DNA of 64,000 nucleotides from Gilvimarinus chinensis DSM 19667 (GTDB lineage: Bacteria; Pseudomonadota; Gammaproteobacteria; Pseudomonadales; Cellvibrionaceae): NCBI RefSeq assembly GCF_000377745.1, contig NZ_KB898712.1, positions 1 through 64,000 on the forward strand, in the 5' to 3' direction. A program made the position numbers and the translations under genes. The number at the start of each line of letters is the position of its first letter. Position 1 is the stretch's first letter. Of the stretch, positions 7,135 through 15,479 are shown piece by piece. The notes beneath the pieces are model-generated. The model was not told the DNA's origin. It saw only the letters and a program-made list of their open reading frames with translations, and did no database searches.

Positions 7135-8340
7135 TTATTCACCCTTGCAGTAGTCGGCGGTGTCGATAAACACCTGCTTTAAGTTGTAGCCGCTGGCGGC
7201 GAAGTTGCCGGTAGCGGTAGCGATCAGGGCGCGATCTTCGCTGTTGCCGGGTGTGCGCAGGCACACGGCGTTAAACACCTTTTCGACCTGGCAGCTGGCA
7301 AAGGCACCCGAGTGGGCCAGCTCCATCCCTAAGCTTTTAGCCCCATTGCCACTGCCTGCTAGGCTTGGGTCCCAGGCCAGTATGGCGTTGGGGCCGCGGC
7401 GCCAGTAGTTGTCCCAGTCGTCGTCGGGGGTGACGTAACCCGGCGCAAAGGTGCCGGCGTTAATGTGGTATTTGGCCTCGACGCGGGTGCCGGTGGCGGG
7501 GTCGGTTTCGCCCTCACGGTTGTAATGGATGGCGCCGAACTCGGCGTCCGGGTCGGTGGCGGCATCGTACTCGTAGTCGTAATAGGCAAAGGCCTGGGCC
7601 ATGGGGTCCATACCCGTATGGCAGCCCACGCAGTTATTTAAAAATACCCGGGCGTCACCGCCGGGGCTGCGGCTTACATCCTGGCGGATGCGGTCGGGAA
7701 TGCCGGTGGTGTCGTGTACTTGCTCCAAGTCGCGGCATAAATGGTTCAGCAGGGTAAAGCGGAACATCGCGCGATTAGTGCCCGCGTAAAAAAACGCTTT
7801 GGCGGCGGCGCGGCTGGTCATTACGCCGGCGGTGGCCTCGCTGGGCAATCCAGTAAGTGAGGACTGACTTTGCCGCTGCAGGGCGTCTTTTAAGGTTAGG
7901 TCAGATTGTTCCAGCGCCTCGTAATGGTCATTATTGCTGGTGCTGTAGGCGGGCAAGCTACCGCTGCCGGTATAGAGTAGATCGCCATACAGCAGCTGGC
8001 GGAAGTCCTCGCCATCGCGCACCAGCCCCATCACCGTGGCGGTGTAATCGTTGAGCGGCGCAAAGGGCGTCATGTCGCGGTTGGTCCAGGGGGTGGCCAG
8101 GGTTTTTAAGGTGGCGCGGTAGAAACCGTCGTGCTCCATGGCCAAGTTCGCCGCAGCGGCTACATCGCCGCTTTCTATATGCTCGGCCATTTGCAGCAGT
8201 ACCGTTTCGCTGGGGGGTACCCCGGCAATGCGCGAGTGAATTTGCAGCGCCTGCTCGCGCGGCCCGGCTAGTGCCTGGGCTGCTGTGCATAGCAACGCGC
8301 CCGCGAGTAAGGCTCGCGTTAGTTGTTTGGTAAGGGACAT
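7135..8340 (-). CDS. Exported mono-haem protein, DUF1588/DUF1592-like
   Basis: This 401-residue protein has a Sec signal peptide (1-25, cleavage after A-L-A) and a single haem-c motif C-V-G-C-H at 237-241 inside F-L-N-N-C-V-G-C-H-T-G-M-D-P. That context is characteristic of the DUF1588-type cytochrome modules common in planctomycetes and myxobacteria. The segment N-R-A-M-F-R-F-T-L-L-N-H-L-C-R-D-L-E before the haem site supports this. GGAG lies shortly before the ATG. The stop overlaps the possible GTG start of the di-haem lipoprotein gene and lies two bases from its preferred ATG, so the two are translationally coupled. It faces away from the HzsA-like gene at 8645, suggesting one divergently regulated unit. 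Confidence 0.75.
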   Translation of the reverse strand: MSLTKQLTRALLAGALLCTAAQALAGPREQALQIHSRIAGVPPSETVLLQMAEHIESGDVAAAANLAMEHDGFYRATLKTLATPWTNRDMTPFAPLNDYTATVMGLVRDGEDFRQLLYGDLLYTGSGSLPAYSTSNNDHYEALEQSDLTLKDALQRQSQSSLTGLPSEATAGVMTSRAAAKAFFYAGTNRAMFRFTLLNHLCRDLEQVHDTTGIPDRIRQDVSRSPGGDARVFLNNCVGCHTGMDPMAQAFAYYDYEYDAATDPDAEFGAIHYNREGETDPATGTRVEAKYHINAGTFAPGYVTPDDDWDNYWRRGPNAILAWDPSLAGSGNGAKSLGMELAHSGAFASCQVEKVFNAVCLRTPGNSEDRALIATATGNFAASGYNLKQVFIDTADYCKGE

Positions 8341-8644
8341 CCCCCGGCTCCACGGTGATTTTTAATAGCGGTTTTTTAGCTGCCCATTATAGGCCTAAGG
8401 CTGGGTTGAGCCTGAGTGCTGCAACCCCGGTAGGTTGTCTACCCAATCACAAAACGGCCAATTAGTGGTAGATTGCGCCAGATGCCGTCGAACTGTGACG
8501 ATAGAATAAACGCTTTGGGGGTGCGCGAACCGACCGTAAGTGACGCGTGCAAGTAATAGGGTTAAATCGGATTCACACCTGTTTCAGTGGTGAGCTAATC
8601 CGGCCACTGCCCGTCTGATAACGACAACGATATTGAAACAATCC
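8341..8644. other. Divergent intergenic region of the haem-protein cluster
   Basis: This 304-bp gap separates the leftward and rightward transcription units of the cluster and must hold both promoters. A small hairpin, CAACC-CCGGTA-GGTTG, lies at 8421-8436 without a T-run. I could not identify convincing -35/-10 pairs or a clear operator palindrome on either strand. Confidence 0.4.
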
Positions 8645-11317
8645 ATGAAATTATCGCCGTTTTTACCTTTTCAGCGTGCCCACCTGGCCGCGAGCCTAAT
8701 GGCTGCCGCCGGTTTAAGTGCCTGTGGCGGAGGCGGCGGTGGTATTTCTGGCGGTGGCCAAGAGCCAGACCCGGTGGTGGTGGATTTACCCATCGCCTAC
8801 ATTGAGCGCGCCCTGCCGCGCGACGAAGAGGGCGAGCTGGAGGCACCCGAGCCTTTTGCGCGGGATGACTTTGCCCCGGGCGCGCGGTTATTTTTAAAAG
8901 AGCGCGCCACCGACTCGGCCCTGACGATTAACATCACTGATCGCGCCTTTGGTGAGGGCGCCGAATACGATGTAAAAGATTTAAGCGCTCACCCCAATGG
9001 CGACCGTTTGCTGTTCGCCCTGCGCGCGCCCGAGCTTGAAGACGTAGACGAAGACGATCAGCTCAGCTGGAATATTTGGGAATACAACCTGGAGCTGGAC
9101 AGCCTGCGCCGGGTGATTGAATCGGACATAGTCGCCGAGCAGGCCGACGACGTTAACCCCCGCTACCTGCCCGACGGGCGTATTGTGTTTTCCTCCACCC
9201 GGCAGGTGCGCAGCCGCGCCATTTTGCTGGACGACAATAAGCCCCAGTACGCCGCCGAAAGTGAAAGCGGCGACGGCCCGGCTTTTGTACTGCACTCCAT
9301 GAACGACGACGGCAGCGATATTCGCCAGCTGAGCTACAACCAAAGCCACGAGTGGGAGCCGCTGCTGCTGGAAGACGGCCGGCTGTTGTTTACCCGCGCC
9401 GATAACTACCGCAATAACCGCATCAGCTACTACACCGCGCACCCGGATGGCACTAACTTGCGCGTGCATTACGGCTATCACACCCGCTTGGGTGATGAGA
9501 CCCCTTGGCTGTTTAACCCAGAGCTGCTGCCAGACGGCCGGTTGGTGGGTATTTACAAACCCCGAGATGCGCTGCTCGGTGGTGATATGGTGGCGATTAA
9601 CCACATCGACTATGTGGAAGACAACCGCGCGGTTACCTCCAGTGAAGAGGACACCAGCCTTGAGGATGATGCCGCGCTGGATACCCTGACGGTGCTACCG
9701 GTAATGATCGACGGCAGTATCTCCCGCCACGGGGAATTCTCGGCACTCACGCCACTGTACGATGGCACCAACCGCCTGTTGGTGAGCTGGAGCCAGTGCC
9801 GCCTGCTGGACCCGGTTGAGCCGGAAAACCTAGACAGCGAAAACCGCACCGTGCCCTGCACCGAAGATAATCTGGCGCGCGAGTTGGAAGCTGCCCCGCC
9901 GGTCTACGGTTTGTGGATTTACAACCTGGACGACAACACCCAACAGCCGGTGATTGTGCCCGCCGAAGACGTTTACTACACCGATATCGTCACCCTGGAG
10001 CCGCGCACCCCAGCCGACTATCTGCAACCCGACACCGACACTGACCTGGCCGCCGAAGGCTTGGGGGTGCTGCACATTCGCAGCGTTTACGACATAGATG
10101 GCGTGGACAGCACTACCGCCGGAATAGAAAACCTGCGCGACCCAGCGCAGTTTACCGCCGCCGAGCGCCCCGCGCGTTTTCTGCGCCTAGTAAAAGCCGT
10201 GTCCGAGCCGCCGGATGAGATTTTAAACTTTCCCGGCAGCGCCTTTGGTGTCAGCAGCGCGCAGCGCTTTAAAGAGATTTTGGGCTATGTACCCATTGAG
10301 CCCGACGGTTCGGTCAAAACCCTGGTACCCGCTGATGTGGCCTTTACCCTGTCGGTACTGGATGGCAACGGTCGGCGAATTTCATCGCGCCACGAGCACT
10401 GGTTGCAAGTGCGCCCGGGCGAGACCTTCGAGTGCCAGGGCTGTCACGATGGTGACACCGAAATCCCTCACGGCCGCTTTAACGCCGGGCCAGAGACAAT
10501 AAATAAGGGCGCTGAAACCACCGGCGAACCTTTCCCCAATACCGAGCCTGCGCTGTTTGCCGATATGGGCGAAACCATGGCCGAGGTGTACGCGCGCATT
10601 GCCGGCATTCGCCGCCCCAGTGTGGATATTCAATTTGACGACGATTGGACAGACCCCGCGGTGCGCGACAAAGACGAAAGCTTCGCCTGGCGCTATGCAG
10701 AGGTGGCCACCGAGCCCGAAGCGCTGCCCACCAGCGAGGCCTGCTTGGAGGCCTGGAGCGCTCAGTGCCGCATTGTGATTAACTACCCCGCGCACATTCA
10801 GCCGCTGTGGGATAAACCGCGCCAGGTGCTGGCGGAAGATGGCAGCGTGATGAGCGACAACACCTGCACCAGCTGCCACAGCCCGCTGGACGCCGACGGC
10901 CTTGTGCAGATTCCGGCGGGCCAGTTAGACTTAAACGCCAGTGAAAACAACACGCCCCATGTCACGTCGTATCGCGAGCTGCTAGCCACCCGCTTCGAGC
11001 AAGAGGTTGTAGACGGCGTACTACAGGATGTATTGATAGAAAGCGGTGAGTACGAAGTGGACGAAGACGGCGAGCTGATTCTCGATGCCGAGGGCAACCC
11101 GATTCCGATTTTAGTGCGGGTGCCCATTGGTCGCACTATGTCACCAGCCGGGGCTTGGGCCAGTGCCGCTTTCTTTAACCGTATGAATAACTTCGATGCT
11201 GAGCAGGATACCGTTGACCATCGCGGGTTTTTAAATGCTAGCGAACAAAAGCTGTTAAGCGAGTGGCTCGATATCGGGGCCCAATACTATAACAACCCAT
11301 TTGATGTGCCCGATTAA
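8645..11317 (+). CDS. Di-haem lipoprotein with HzsA-like propeller region
   Basis: This 890-residue envelope protein is taken from ATG 8645; a TTG four codons upstream is possible, and neither has a strong Shine-Dalgarno. The lipobox L-S-A-C places the lipidated Cys at 27, followed by a poly-Gly tether. Residues about 100-450 contain TolB/WD40-like blade motifs (Y-L-P-D-G-R-I-V-F-S-S-T-R, L-L-L-E-D-G-R-L-L-F-T-R). The segment P-I-E-P-D-G-S-V-K-T-L-V-P-A-D leading to C-Q-G-C-H at 597-601 is typical of proteins annotated as hydrazine-synthase-alpha-like. A second haem motif C-T-S-C-H lies at 741-745. The resemblance is architectural; nothing suggests anammox chemistry. Its stop overlaps the next start (TAATG), so it heads the rightward operon. 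Confidence 0.75.
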   Translation: MKLSPFLPFQRAHLAASLMAAAGLSACGGGGGGISGGGQEPDPVVVDLPIAYIERALPRDEEGELEAPEPFARDDFAPGARLFLKERATDSALTINITDRAFGEGAEYDVKDLSAHPNGDRLLFALRAPELEDVDEDDQLSWNIWEYNLELDSLRRVIESDIVAEQADDVNPRYLPDGRIVFSSTRQVRSRAILLDDNKPQYAAESESGDGPAFVLHSMNDDGSDIRQLSYNQSHEWEPLLLEDGRLLFTRADNYRNNRISYYTAHPDGTNLRVHYGYHTRLGDETPWLFNPELLPDGRLVGIYKPRDALLGGDMVAINHIDYVEDNRAVTSSEEDTSLEDDAALDTLTVLPVMIDGSISRHGEFSALTPLYDGTNRLLVSWSQCRLLDPVEPENLDSENRTVPCTEDNLARELEAAPPVYGLWIYNLDDNTQQPVIVPAEDVYYTDIVTLEPRTPADYLQPDTDTDLAAEGLGVLHIRSVYDIDGVDSTTAGIENLRDPAQFTAAERPARFLRLVKAVSEPPDEILNFPGSAFGVSSAQRFKEILGYVPIEPDGSVKTLVPADVAFTLSVLDGNGRRISSRHEHWLQVRPGETFECQGCHDGDTEIPHGRFNAGPETINKGAETTGEPFPNTEPALFADMGETMAEVYARIAGIRRPSVDIQFDDDWTDPAVRDKDESFAWRYAEVATEPEALPTSEACLEAWSAQCRIVINYPAHIQPLWDKPRQVLAEDGSVMSDNTCTSCHSPLDADGLVQIPAGQLDLNASENNTPHVTSYRELLATRFEQEVVDGVLQDVLIESGEYEVDEDGELILDAEGNPIPILVRVPIGRTMSPAGAWASAAFFNRMNNFDAEQDTVDHRGFLNASEQKLLSEWLDIGAQYYNNPFDVPD

Positions 11318-12078
11318 TGCCAAAGGTTTTTAACTCAAGTGTTCTGTTACTGCTGATGTTCAGCGCGCCTTTGCACGCGGGTTGGTTGGACTGGTTTAGC
11401 GAAGATGCGCCACTGCAGGTGACCGTAAACAGCGCTTACATTGATGTGTACTCCGGCCCCGGTCGCGGCTATCCGATATTTCACGCGCTGGAAAAAGGCG
11501 AGCGCATTACGCTTCTTAAAAGTCGCACTAGTTGGATAAAGATTGCCACCGCACGCGGCCAGGAGGGCTGGGTCAAACGCGATGCCATGGCAAGCACCTT
11601 GGACGCCACCGGCAACCCGCCCGATTTTACCGACGACTACCGCTCCGATGCCGTGGTGGGCCAGTTTGAACTGGGTGCAGGCTTTGGCGATTTTGGCGGT
11701 GCGGATTCTACAACCCTAACTCTGGGCTATCGCTTTACTCGCAACCTGACCCTAGAGGCGCGTTACGCGCAGCAGGCGGGCAGTTTTTCCGACAGTGAAA
11801 TTCTCGCCGCTGGGCTCACTCATCAGCCATTCCCCGAGTGGCGGGTGTCGCCTTACTTGGGTATAGGAACCGGAAAAATTAAAATTCACCCCAGCGCCAC
11901 GCTGGTAGACACTGAAGATAGGGAAGACTCTTTGCTGCAGGCAAGCCTGGGCACTTATGTGTATTTATCGCGCCGCTTTTTTCTGCGCCTGGACTACACC
12001 AATCACTACCTTTTAACGAGCCGCGAAAACAACGACGAGGTTAACGAATGGCGAGTCGGATTCAACGTATTTTTCTAG
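11317..12078 (+). CDS. SH3-domain outer-membrane beta-barrel protein
   Basis: This 253-residue protein has a signal peptide (cleavage near L-H-A), a bacterial SH3 domain at about 33-95 (V-N-S-A-Y-I-D-V-Y-S-G-P-G-R-G-Y, later W-I-K-I-A, G-W-V-K-R), and a C-terminal barrel built of alternating strands ending in V-G-F-N-V-F-F. The terminal Phe is the usual BAM signal. The SH3 part could bind peptidoglycan or a partner lipoprotein while the barrel sits in the outer membrane. Its start overlaps the stop of the di-haem lipoprotein by one base, and its 3' end overlaps the next barrel gene by 31 bases, so expression is tightly coupled. Confidence 0.8.
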   Translation: MPKVFNSSVLLLLMFSAPLHAGWLDWFSEDAPLQVTVNSAYIDVYSGPGRGYPIFHALEKGERITLLKSRTSWIKIATARGQEGWVKRDAMASTLDATGNPPDFTDDYRSDAVVGQFELGAGFGDFGGADSTTLTLGYRFTRNLTLEARYAQQAGSFSDSEILAAGLTHQPFPEWRVSPYLGIGTGKIKIHPSATLVDTEDREDSLLQASLGTYVYLSRRFFLRLDYTNHYLLTSRENNDEVNEWRVGFNVFF

Positions 12079-12686
12079 CCGCCCTGGCGGGTTTACCGCT
12101 ATTGGTTAGCGCGCAGCAGGATGATCCGCTCGAACCGATTGTCGGTGCCGATATCGAGCGACGAGAAATAAAAGAAGACATGCTGGATACCGAAAACTTT
12201 GAAATCGGTATTTACGGCGGTGCGCTTGGCATTGAGGACTTTGGCAGCAACGCGGTGCTGGGGGTTAGCCTTGCCTACCACATAACCGAAGACTTTTTTG
12301 TCGAGGCTATTTACGGCAGCAGCGAAGCGCAGAAAACCAGCTACGAATTACTTAGCGGTGCGGTCGAGTTTTTAACCGAAGATGAACGCGAATACACTTA
12401 TTACAACTTGTCATTGGGTTACAAACTGTTTCCGGGGCAGGTTTTTTGGGGAGAAAACACCGCCTTTAATACCCACTTTTATATCACTGCAGGCGGCGGC
12501 AATACCGAATTTGCCAGCAATCGTTACGCGACTTATTCGCTGGGTGCAGGTTATAAAATCTATTTTACTGATTGGTTTGCAGTTGATATTGGCCTGCGCG
12601 ATTACTTGTTTACCCATGAATTATTTGGCGAGCCACGCGATACCAATAATTTTGAAGGCCGTTTGGGCCTGTCGGTATTCTTTTAA
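12048..12686 (+). CDS. Outer-membrane beta-barrel domain protein
   Basis: The 212-residue protein has a signal peptide (cleavage near V-S-A-Q), a short acidic periplasmic stretch, then about eight amphipathic strands (F-E-I-G-I-Y-G-G, L-G-V-S-L-A-Y-H-I-T) and a terminal L-S-V-F-F. It resembles the small barrel family seen in myxobacteria beside SH3 and TlpA genes. The start overlaps the upstream gene by 31 bases, with GAGG seven bases before ATG. It probably forms an outer-membrane pair with the SH3 barrel. No substrate can be deduced. Confidence 0.78.
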   Translation: MASRIQRIFLAALAGLPLLVSAQQDDPLEPIVGADIERREIKEDMLDTENFEIGIYGGALGIEDFGSNAVLGVSLAYHITEDFFVEAIYGSSEAQKTSYELLSGAVEFLTEDEREYTYYNLSLGYKLFPGQVFWGENTAFNTHFYITAGGGNTEFASNRYATYSLGAGYKIYFTDWFAVDIGLRDYLFTHELFGEPRDTNNFEGRLGLSVFF

Positions 12687-12703
12687 ACTGGAAGGATTGA
12701 ATT

Positions 12704-13198
12704 ATGAAAATATGGCAAATGTTGCTGGCCTCGCTGGCCTCGCTGGCGTTGCTGGTTGGAGCGGCGAGCGCTCAGGCAAACGAAGCCGCACCGGACTTTA
12801 CCCTTAAGAGTACTACCGGCGAAAACCTACGCCTGGCCGAGCAGCGCGGCACCGTGGTCATGCTAAATTTTTGGGCCAGCTGGTGCGCACCCTGCCGTAA
12901 AGAAATGCCGCTGCTGGATGAACTGTACCAGCGTTATAAAGACGCAGGCTTTGTGTTGTACGGCGTCAATGTCGAGTCGGATACCGCAGCGGCCGATAAA
13001 TTACTGGAAGATATTCCGGTGAGTTTTCCCGTGTTGTACGACCCCACCAGCAAAGTGAGCAAACTTTATAATGTGGATGCCATGCCCACCACCATTTTGA
13101 TCGATCGCGACGGCAATATCCGTTATGTAAACCGCGGCTATCGCTCGGGCGATGAAGAAAAATACCGCAAACAAGTTAAAGAGCTGATTCGCGAATGA
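12704..13198 (+). CDS. TlpA/ResA-like periplasmic thioredoxin
   Basis: The 164-residue protein has a signal peptide (1-25), then an AhpC/TSA-Redoxin fold. The active site W-A-S-W-C-A-P-C has Cys61 and Cys64, and the cis-Pro loop is A-M-P-T-T near 125. Such proteins reduce periplasmic disulfides, often apocytochrome haem sites before attachment or metal-binding cysteines. That fits an operon encoding CxxCH proteins and a Cys-ending DUF4266 lipoprotein. GGAAGG precedes the ATG. The stop overlaps the next gene (ATGA). The signal-peptide region contains a short internal sequence repeat (CTGGCCTCG), which has no obvious consequence. Confidence 0.9.
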   Translation: MKIWQMLLASLASLALLVGAASAQANEAAPDFTLKSTTGENLRLAEQRGTVVMLNFWASWCAPCRKEMPLLDELYQRYKDAGFVLYGVNVESDTAAADKLLEDIPVSFPVLYDPTSKVSKLYNVDAMPTTILIDRDGNIRYVNRGYRSGDEEKYRKQVKELIRE

Positions 13199-13407
13199 GC
13201 CGGTTACTGGTGGTGGCGATGGCGGTGTTGTTCGCCAGCGGCTGCAGCCCCTGGGTAAAACCTTACGAGCGGGAAAACCTGGCCGACCCGATTATGAGTT
13301 TTGATCGCGACCCCATTGCCAGTAACTACCTGCACCATGTGTACGAGGCCCGTGAAGCGGCGCGCGGTGCCGACGGTGCCAGCGGAGGCGGCTGTGGTTG
13401 TAACTAA
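13195..13407 (+). CDS. DUF4266 lipoprotein with C-terminal Cys-Gly-Cys-Asn
   Basis: This 70-residue protein carries a lipobox F-A-S-G-C with lipidated Cys17. The mature 53 residues contain L-A-D-P-I-M and Y-E-A-R-E-A-A-R-G, the conserved features I associate with DUF4266. They end in G-G-G-C-G-C-N, an exposed cysteine pair at the extreme C-terminus. The two tail cysteines could bind a metal, form a disulfide handled by the upstream TlpA, or receive a modification. It overlaps the TlpA stop by four bases, and the DUF3570 gene starts inside it. The biochemical role of the family is not known to me. Confidence 0.82.
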   Translation: MSRLLVVAMAVLFASGCSPWVKPYERENLADPIMSFDRDPIASNYLHHVYEAREAARGADGASGGGCGCN

Positions 13408-14533
13408 TCGCATTGTTGTTCTGGCTGTTCTGCTGCTTGTGGGGTTGGCCGCTCGCGCGGAAGTGTTAGACCCGGATCGTTTGGACGTGATGTATCACAG
13501 TTACGACGGCGGCGGTGCGAATATTGACGGCCCCTCGATTCTGGTGCGTAAAAATATCGGCACCAACGTTGCGGTTTCGGCTAACTATTATGTGGATATG
13601 GTCTCGTCGGCCTCCATTGATGTGTTGGCAACGGCCAGCGAATATTCGGAAAAACGCACTGAGTATTCACTGGGTACCGAGTACTTGCACGATCGCACGA
13701 TCATCAGCCTGGGCTACACCAGCAGCGAAGAAAACGACTACAGCGCGCAAACCGGCAGTATTGGTATCAGCCAAAGTTTTTTTGGCGATTTAACCACGCT
13801 GAGTTTCGGCTTTAGCTACGGCGAAGATGTGGTGGGTAAAAACGGCAATCCGGAATTTGAGGAAGACGTACAGCGCCGTCGCTACCAGTTAAATATCTCG
13901 CAAATTCTCACTAAGTCATTAATTGCCGCTTTTAATGTTGAATCGGCCATCGATGAAGGTTATTTAAATAATCCCTATCGTCAAGTGCGCTACCTGGACC
14001 CAGACGCCGAGCAGGGCTACAGCTATCAGGCCGAAGTTTACCCCGAAACTCGCAATTCGGATGCCGCCAGTATTCGCGCTATGTATTTCTTACCTTATCG
14101 CGCCAGCCTGCGTGCCGACTATCGCTATTACGAAGACAGTTGGGGCATTCAGGCCAGCAACTGGGAATTGCGCTACACCCACCCATGGCGCGAGCGCTGG
14201 CTGTTTGAGCTGAAATACCGCAATTACCAGCAGAGCGAAGCGGATTTTTATTCGGATTTATTTCCCTATCAAAATGCGCAGAACTTTATGGCGCGGGATA
14301 AAGAACTCAGCGAATATCAATCGGATAATATCGGCTTGGGTGTGACCTACGATGTGCCGCAGAAATGGCTTTGGTTATTCGACAAGAGCACCGTCAATTT
14401 ATACTGGGATTATTTTGATTTCAGCTATGATAATTTTCGCAATGTGCTAGACACAGACGCCCCACCCGGTGAAGAGCCCTTGTACAGCTTTGATGCAAAC
14501 GTAATTCGGTTGTACTTTTCTTTTTGGTATTAG
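13394..14533 (+). CDS. DUF3570 outer-membrane beta-barrel protein
   Basis: The protein has 379 residues from GTG 13394, chosen because GGAGG lies five bases upstream and a signal peptide (cleavage near A-R-A) follows directly. The frame stays open further upstream inside the DUF4266 gene but has no signal there. The mature part begins L-D-V-M-Y-H-S-Y-D-G-G-G-A-N-I-D-G and contains Y-Y-V-D-M-V-S-S-A-S-I-D-V, both typical of DUF3570. Alternating strands run to a terminal F-S-F-W-Y, a BAM recognition signal. It is translationally coupled to DUF4266. The TlpA-DUF4266-DUF3570 trio recurs in unrelated phyla, often with a flavin transferase that is not seen here. Confidence 0.85.
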   Translation: MVVTNRIVVLAVLLLVGLAARAEVLDPDRLDVMYHSYDGGGANIDGPSILVRKNIGTNVAVSANYYVDMVSSASIDVLATASEYSEKRTEYSLGTEYLHDRTIISLGYTSSEENDYSAQTGSIGISQSFFGDLTTLSFGFSYGEDVVGKNGNPEFEEDVQRRRYQLNISQILTKSLIAAFNVESAIDEGYLNNPYRQVRYLDPDAEQGYSYQAEVYPETRNSDAASIRAMYFLPYRASLRADYRYYEDSWGIQASNWELRYTHPWRERWLFELKYRNYQQSEADFYSDLFPYQNAQNFMARDKELSEYQSDNIGLGVTYDVPQKWLWLFDKSTVNLYWDYFDFSYDNFRNVLDTDAPPGEEPLYSFDANVIRLYFSFWY

Positions 14534-14543
14534 AGACGCAGCC

Positions 14544-14780
14544 ATGGCGTTTAGCGCAGCAGAAACACAAGCGTTACTGGCCTTAAAAGGCGTGGGGCCA
14601 ACGGTGGTAAAGCGTTTTGAAGAAGTAGGGATTGATTCTTTTGCCTTGCTGGCACAGCACGAGCCGCAGGAAATTGCACAGATGGTTGCGTCGATGTTGC
14701 AAACCAGTTGTTGGAAAAACAGTCTTCAAGCGCTCGTCGCCGTTGACGCGGCCATCCAACGGGCGCGGCAAGGGCTTTAA
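14544..14780 (+). CDS. Small helix-hairpin-helix protein
   Basis: This 78-residue cytoplasmic protein has a helix-hairpin-helix core near residues 11-35 (L-K-G-V-G-P-T-V-V-K-R-F-E-E-V-G-I), the kind of motif that binds DNA backbone in RecA-, TfoX- and ligase-type proteins. It has no signal peptide and so differs from the exported proteins upstream, although only ten bases separate it from the DUF3570 stop. It may be the last gene of that transcript or a separate gene. Function unknown beyond likely nucleic-acid contact. Confidence 0.65.
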   Translation: MAFSAAETQALLALKGVGPTVVKRFEEVGIDSFALLAQHEPQEIAQMVASMLQTSCWKNSLQALVAVDAAIQRARQGL

Positions 14781-14784
14781 TCTT

Positions 14785-15459
14785 ATGCCCTCAGAAACTG
14801 AAGCACAAATAATCACGTCTTGGCATAAGAATGCAGAACCTTGGTGTTCTGCTGTACGCAATAAAGATATCGCCAGTCGGCGCGACGTTACTGATACAGC
14901 CATTCTAAACGCGGTTAAGTCGCTCCAGCCAACGAGTTTAATTGACATTGGTTGCGGTGAGGGTTGGTTGATACGTGCGCTAACTGCAAACGTTGAACGA
15001 TTACTCGGAGTGGATGCCGTTGAAGAGCTAACTGCGCTAGCACACCAAGCTGGGGGCGGTGACTTTTTGGCAATGGATTATGATGCTATTGCTCAAGGGG
15101 GCATTGCCGCAAAATTTGATGTAGCCGTCTGCAACTTTTCGTTACTTGGCTATGACTCGGTTAATCGGTTAATTCGCTCCATTCCTTCTTTGCTTAATGT
15201 TAACGGCCATCTGGTTATACAAACCCTGCACCCCAAAGAATCTTCTCACAGTCAGTCGTATGTAGATGGCTGGCGCGATGGCTCATGGCATGGTTTTGGT
15301 TAGGATTTTACCGATCCAGCGCCCTGGTACTTTCGAACTATGGAAACATGGCAAGAGCTGCTGAACGATAGCGGCTTTGAATTATGCAATATGCTAGAGC
15401 CAAGTTATCCGGAATCTGGATTTAAAGCTTCGGTCATATTTATTGCAAAGTTGGGATAA
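14785..15459 (+). pseudogene. SAM-dependent methyltransferase interrupted by an in-frame amber codon
   Basis: ATG 14785 opens a class I methyltransferase with motif I L-I-D-I-G-C-G-E-G, the acidic end of strand 2 (L-G-V-D-A-V-E) and V-A-V-C-N-F-S-L-L at motif IV. The frame stops at TAG 15301-15303 after H-G-F-G, but continues in the same frame to TAA 15457-15459. The continuation (D-F-T-D-P-A-P-W-Y-F-R-T-M-E-T-W) is exactly what the family has next. The C-terminal 51 residues, which complete the fold, are therefore cut off by one nonsense codon. It is either a recent pseudogene, a sequencing error, or suppressed. It starts four bases after the helix-hairpin-helix gene. Confidence 0.75.
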
Positions 15460-15479
15460 ACATCGCGAAGGTTTTGTTT

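Noticed and set aside
7134-7142. GTG at 7142 as start of the di-haem lipoprotein
   Set aside because: ATG 7133 has AAGGG at ideal spacing and preserves the lipoprotein signal, so the GTG is less likely, though not excluded.
8645-11317. Hydrazine synthase function for the HzsA-like lipoprotein
   Set aside because: Only the propeller-plus-CxxCH architecture is similar; no HzsB/HzsC partners or anammox genes are present in the window.
12720-12755. Short tandem repeat CTGGCCTCG in the TlpA gene start
   Set aside because: It encodes Leu/Ala/Ser of the signal peptide hydrophobic core, which is expected to be repetitive.
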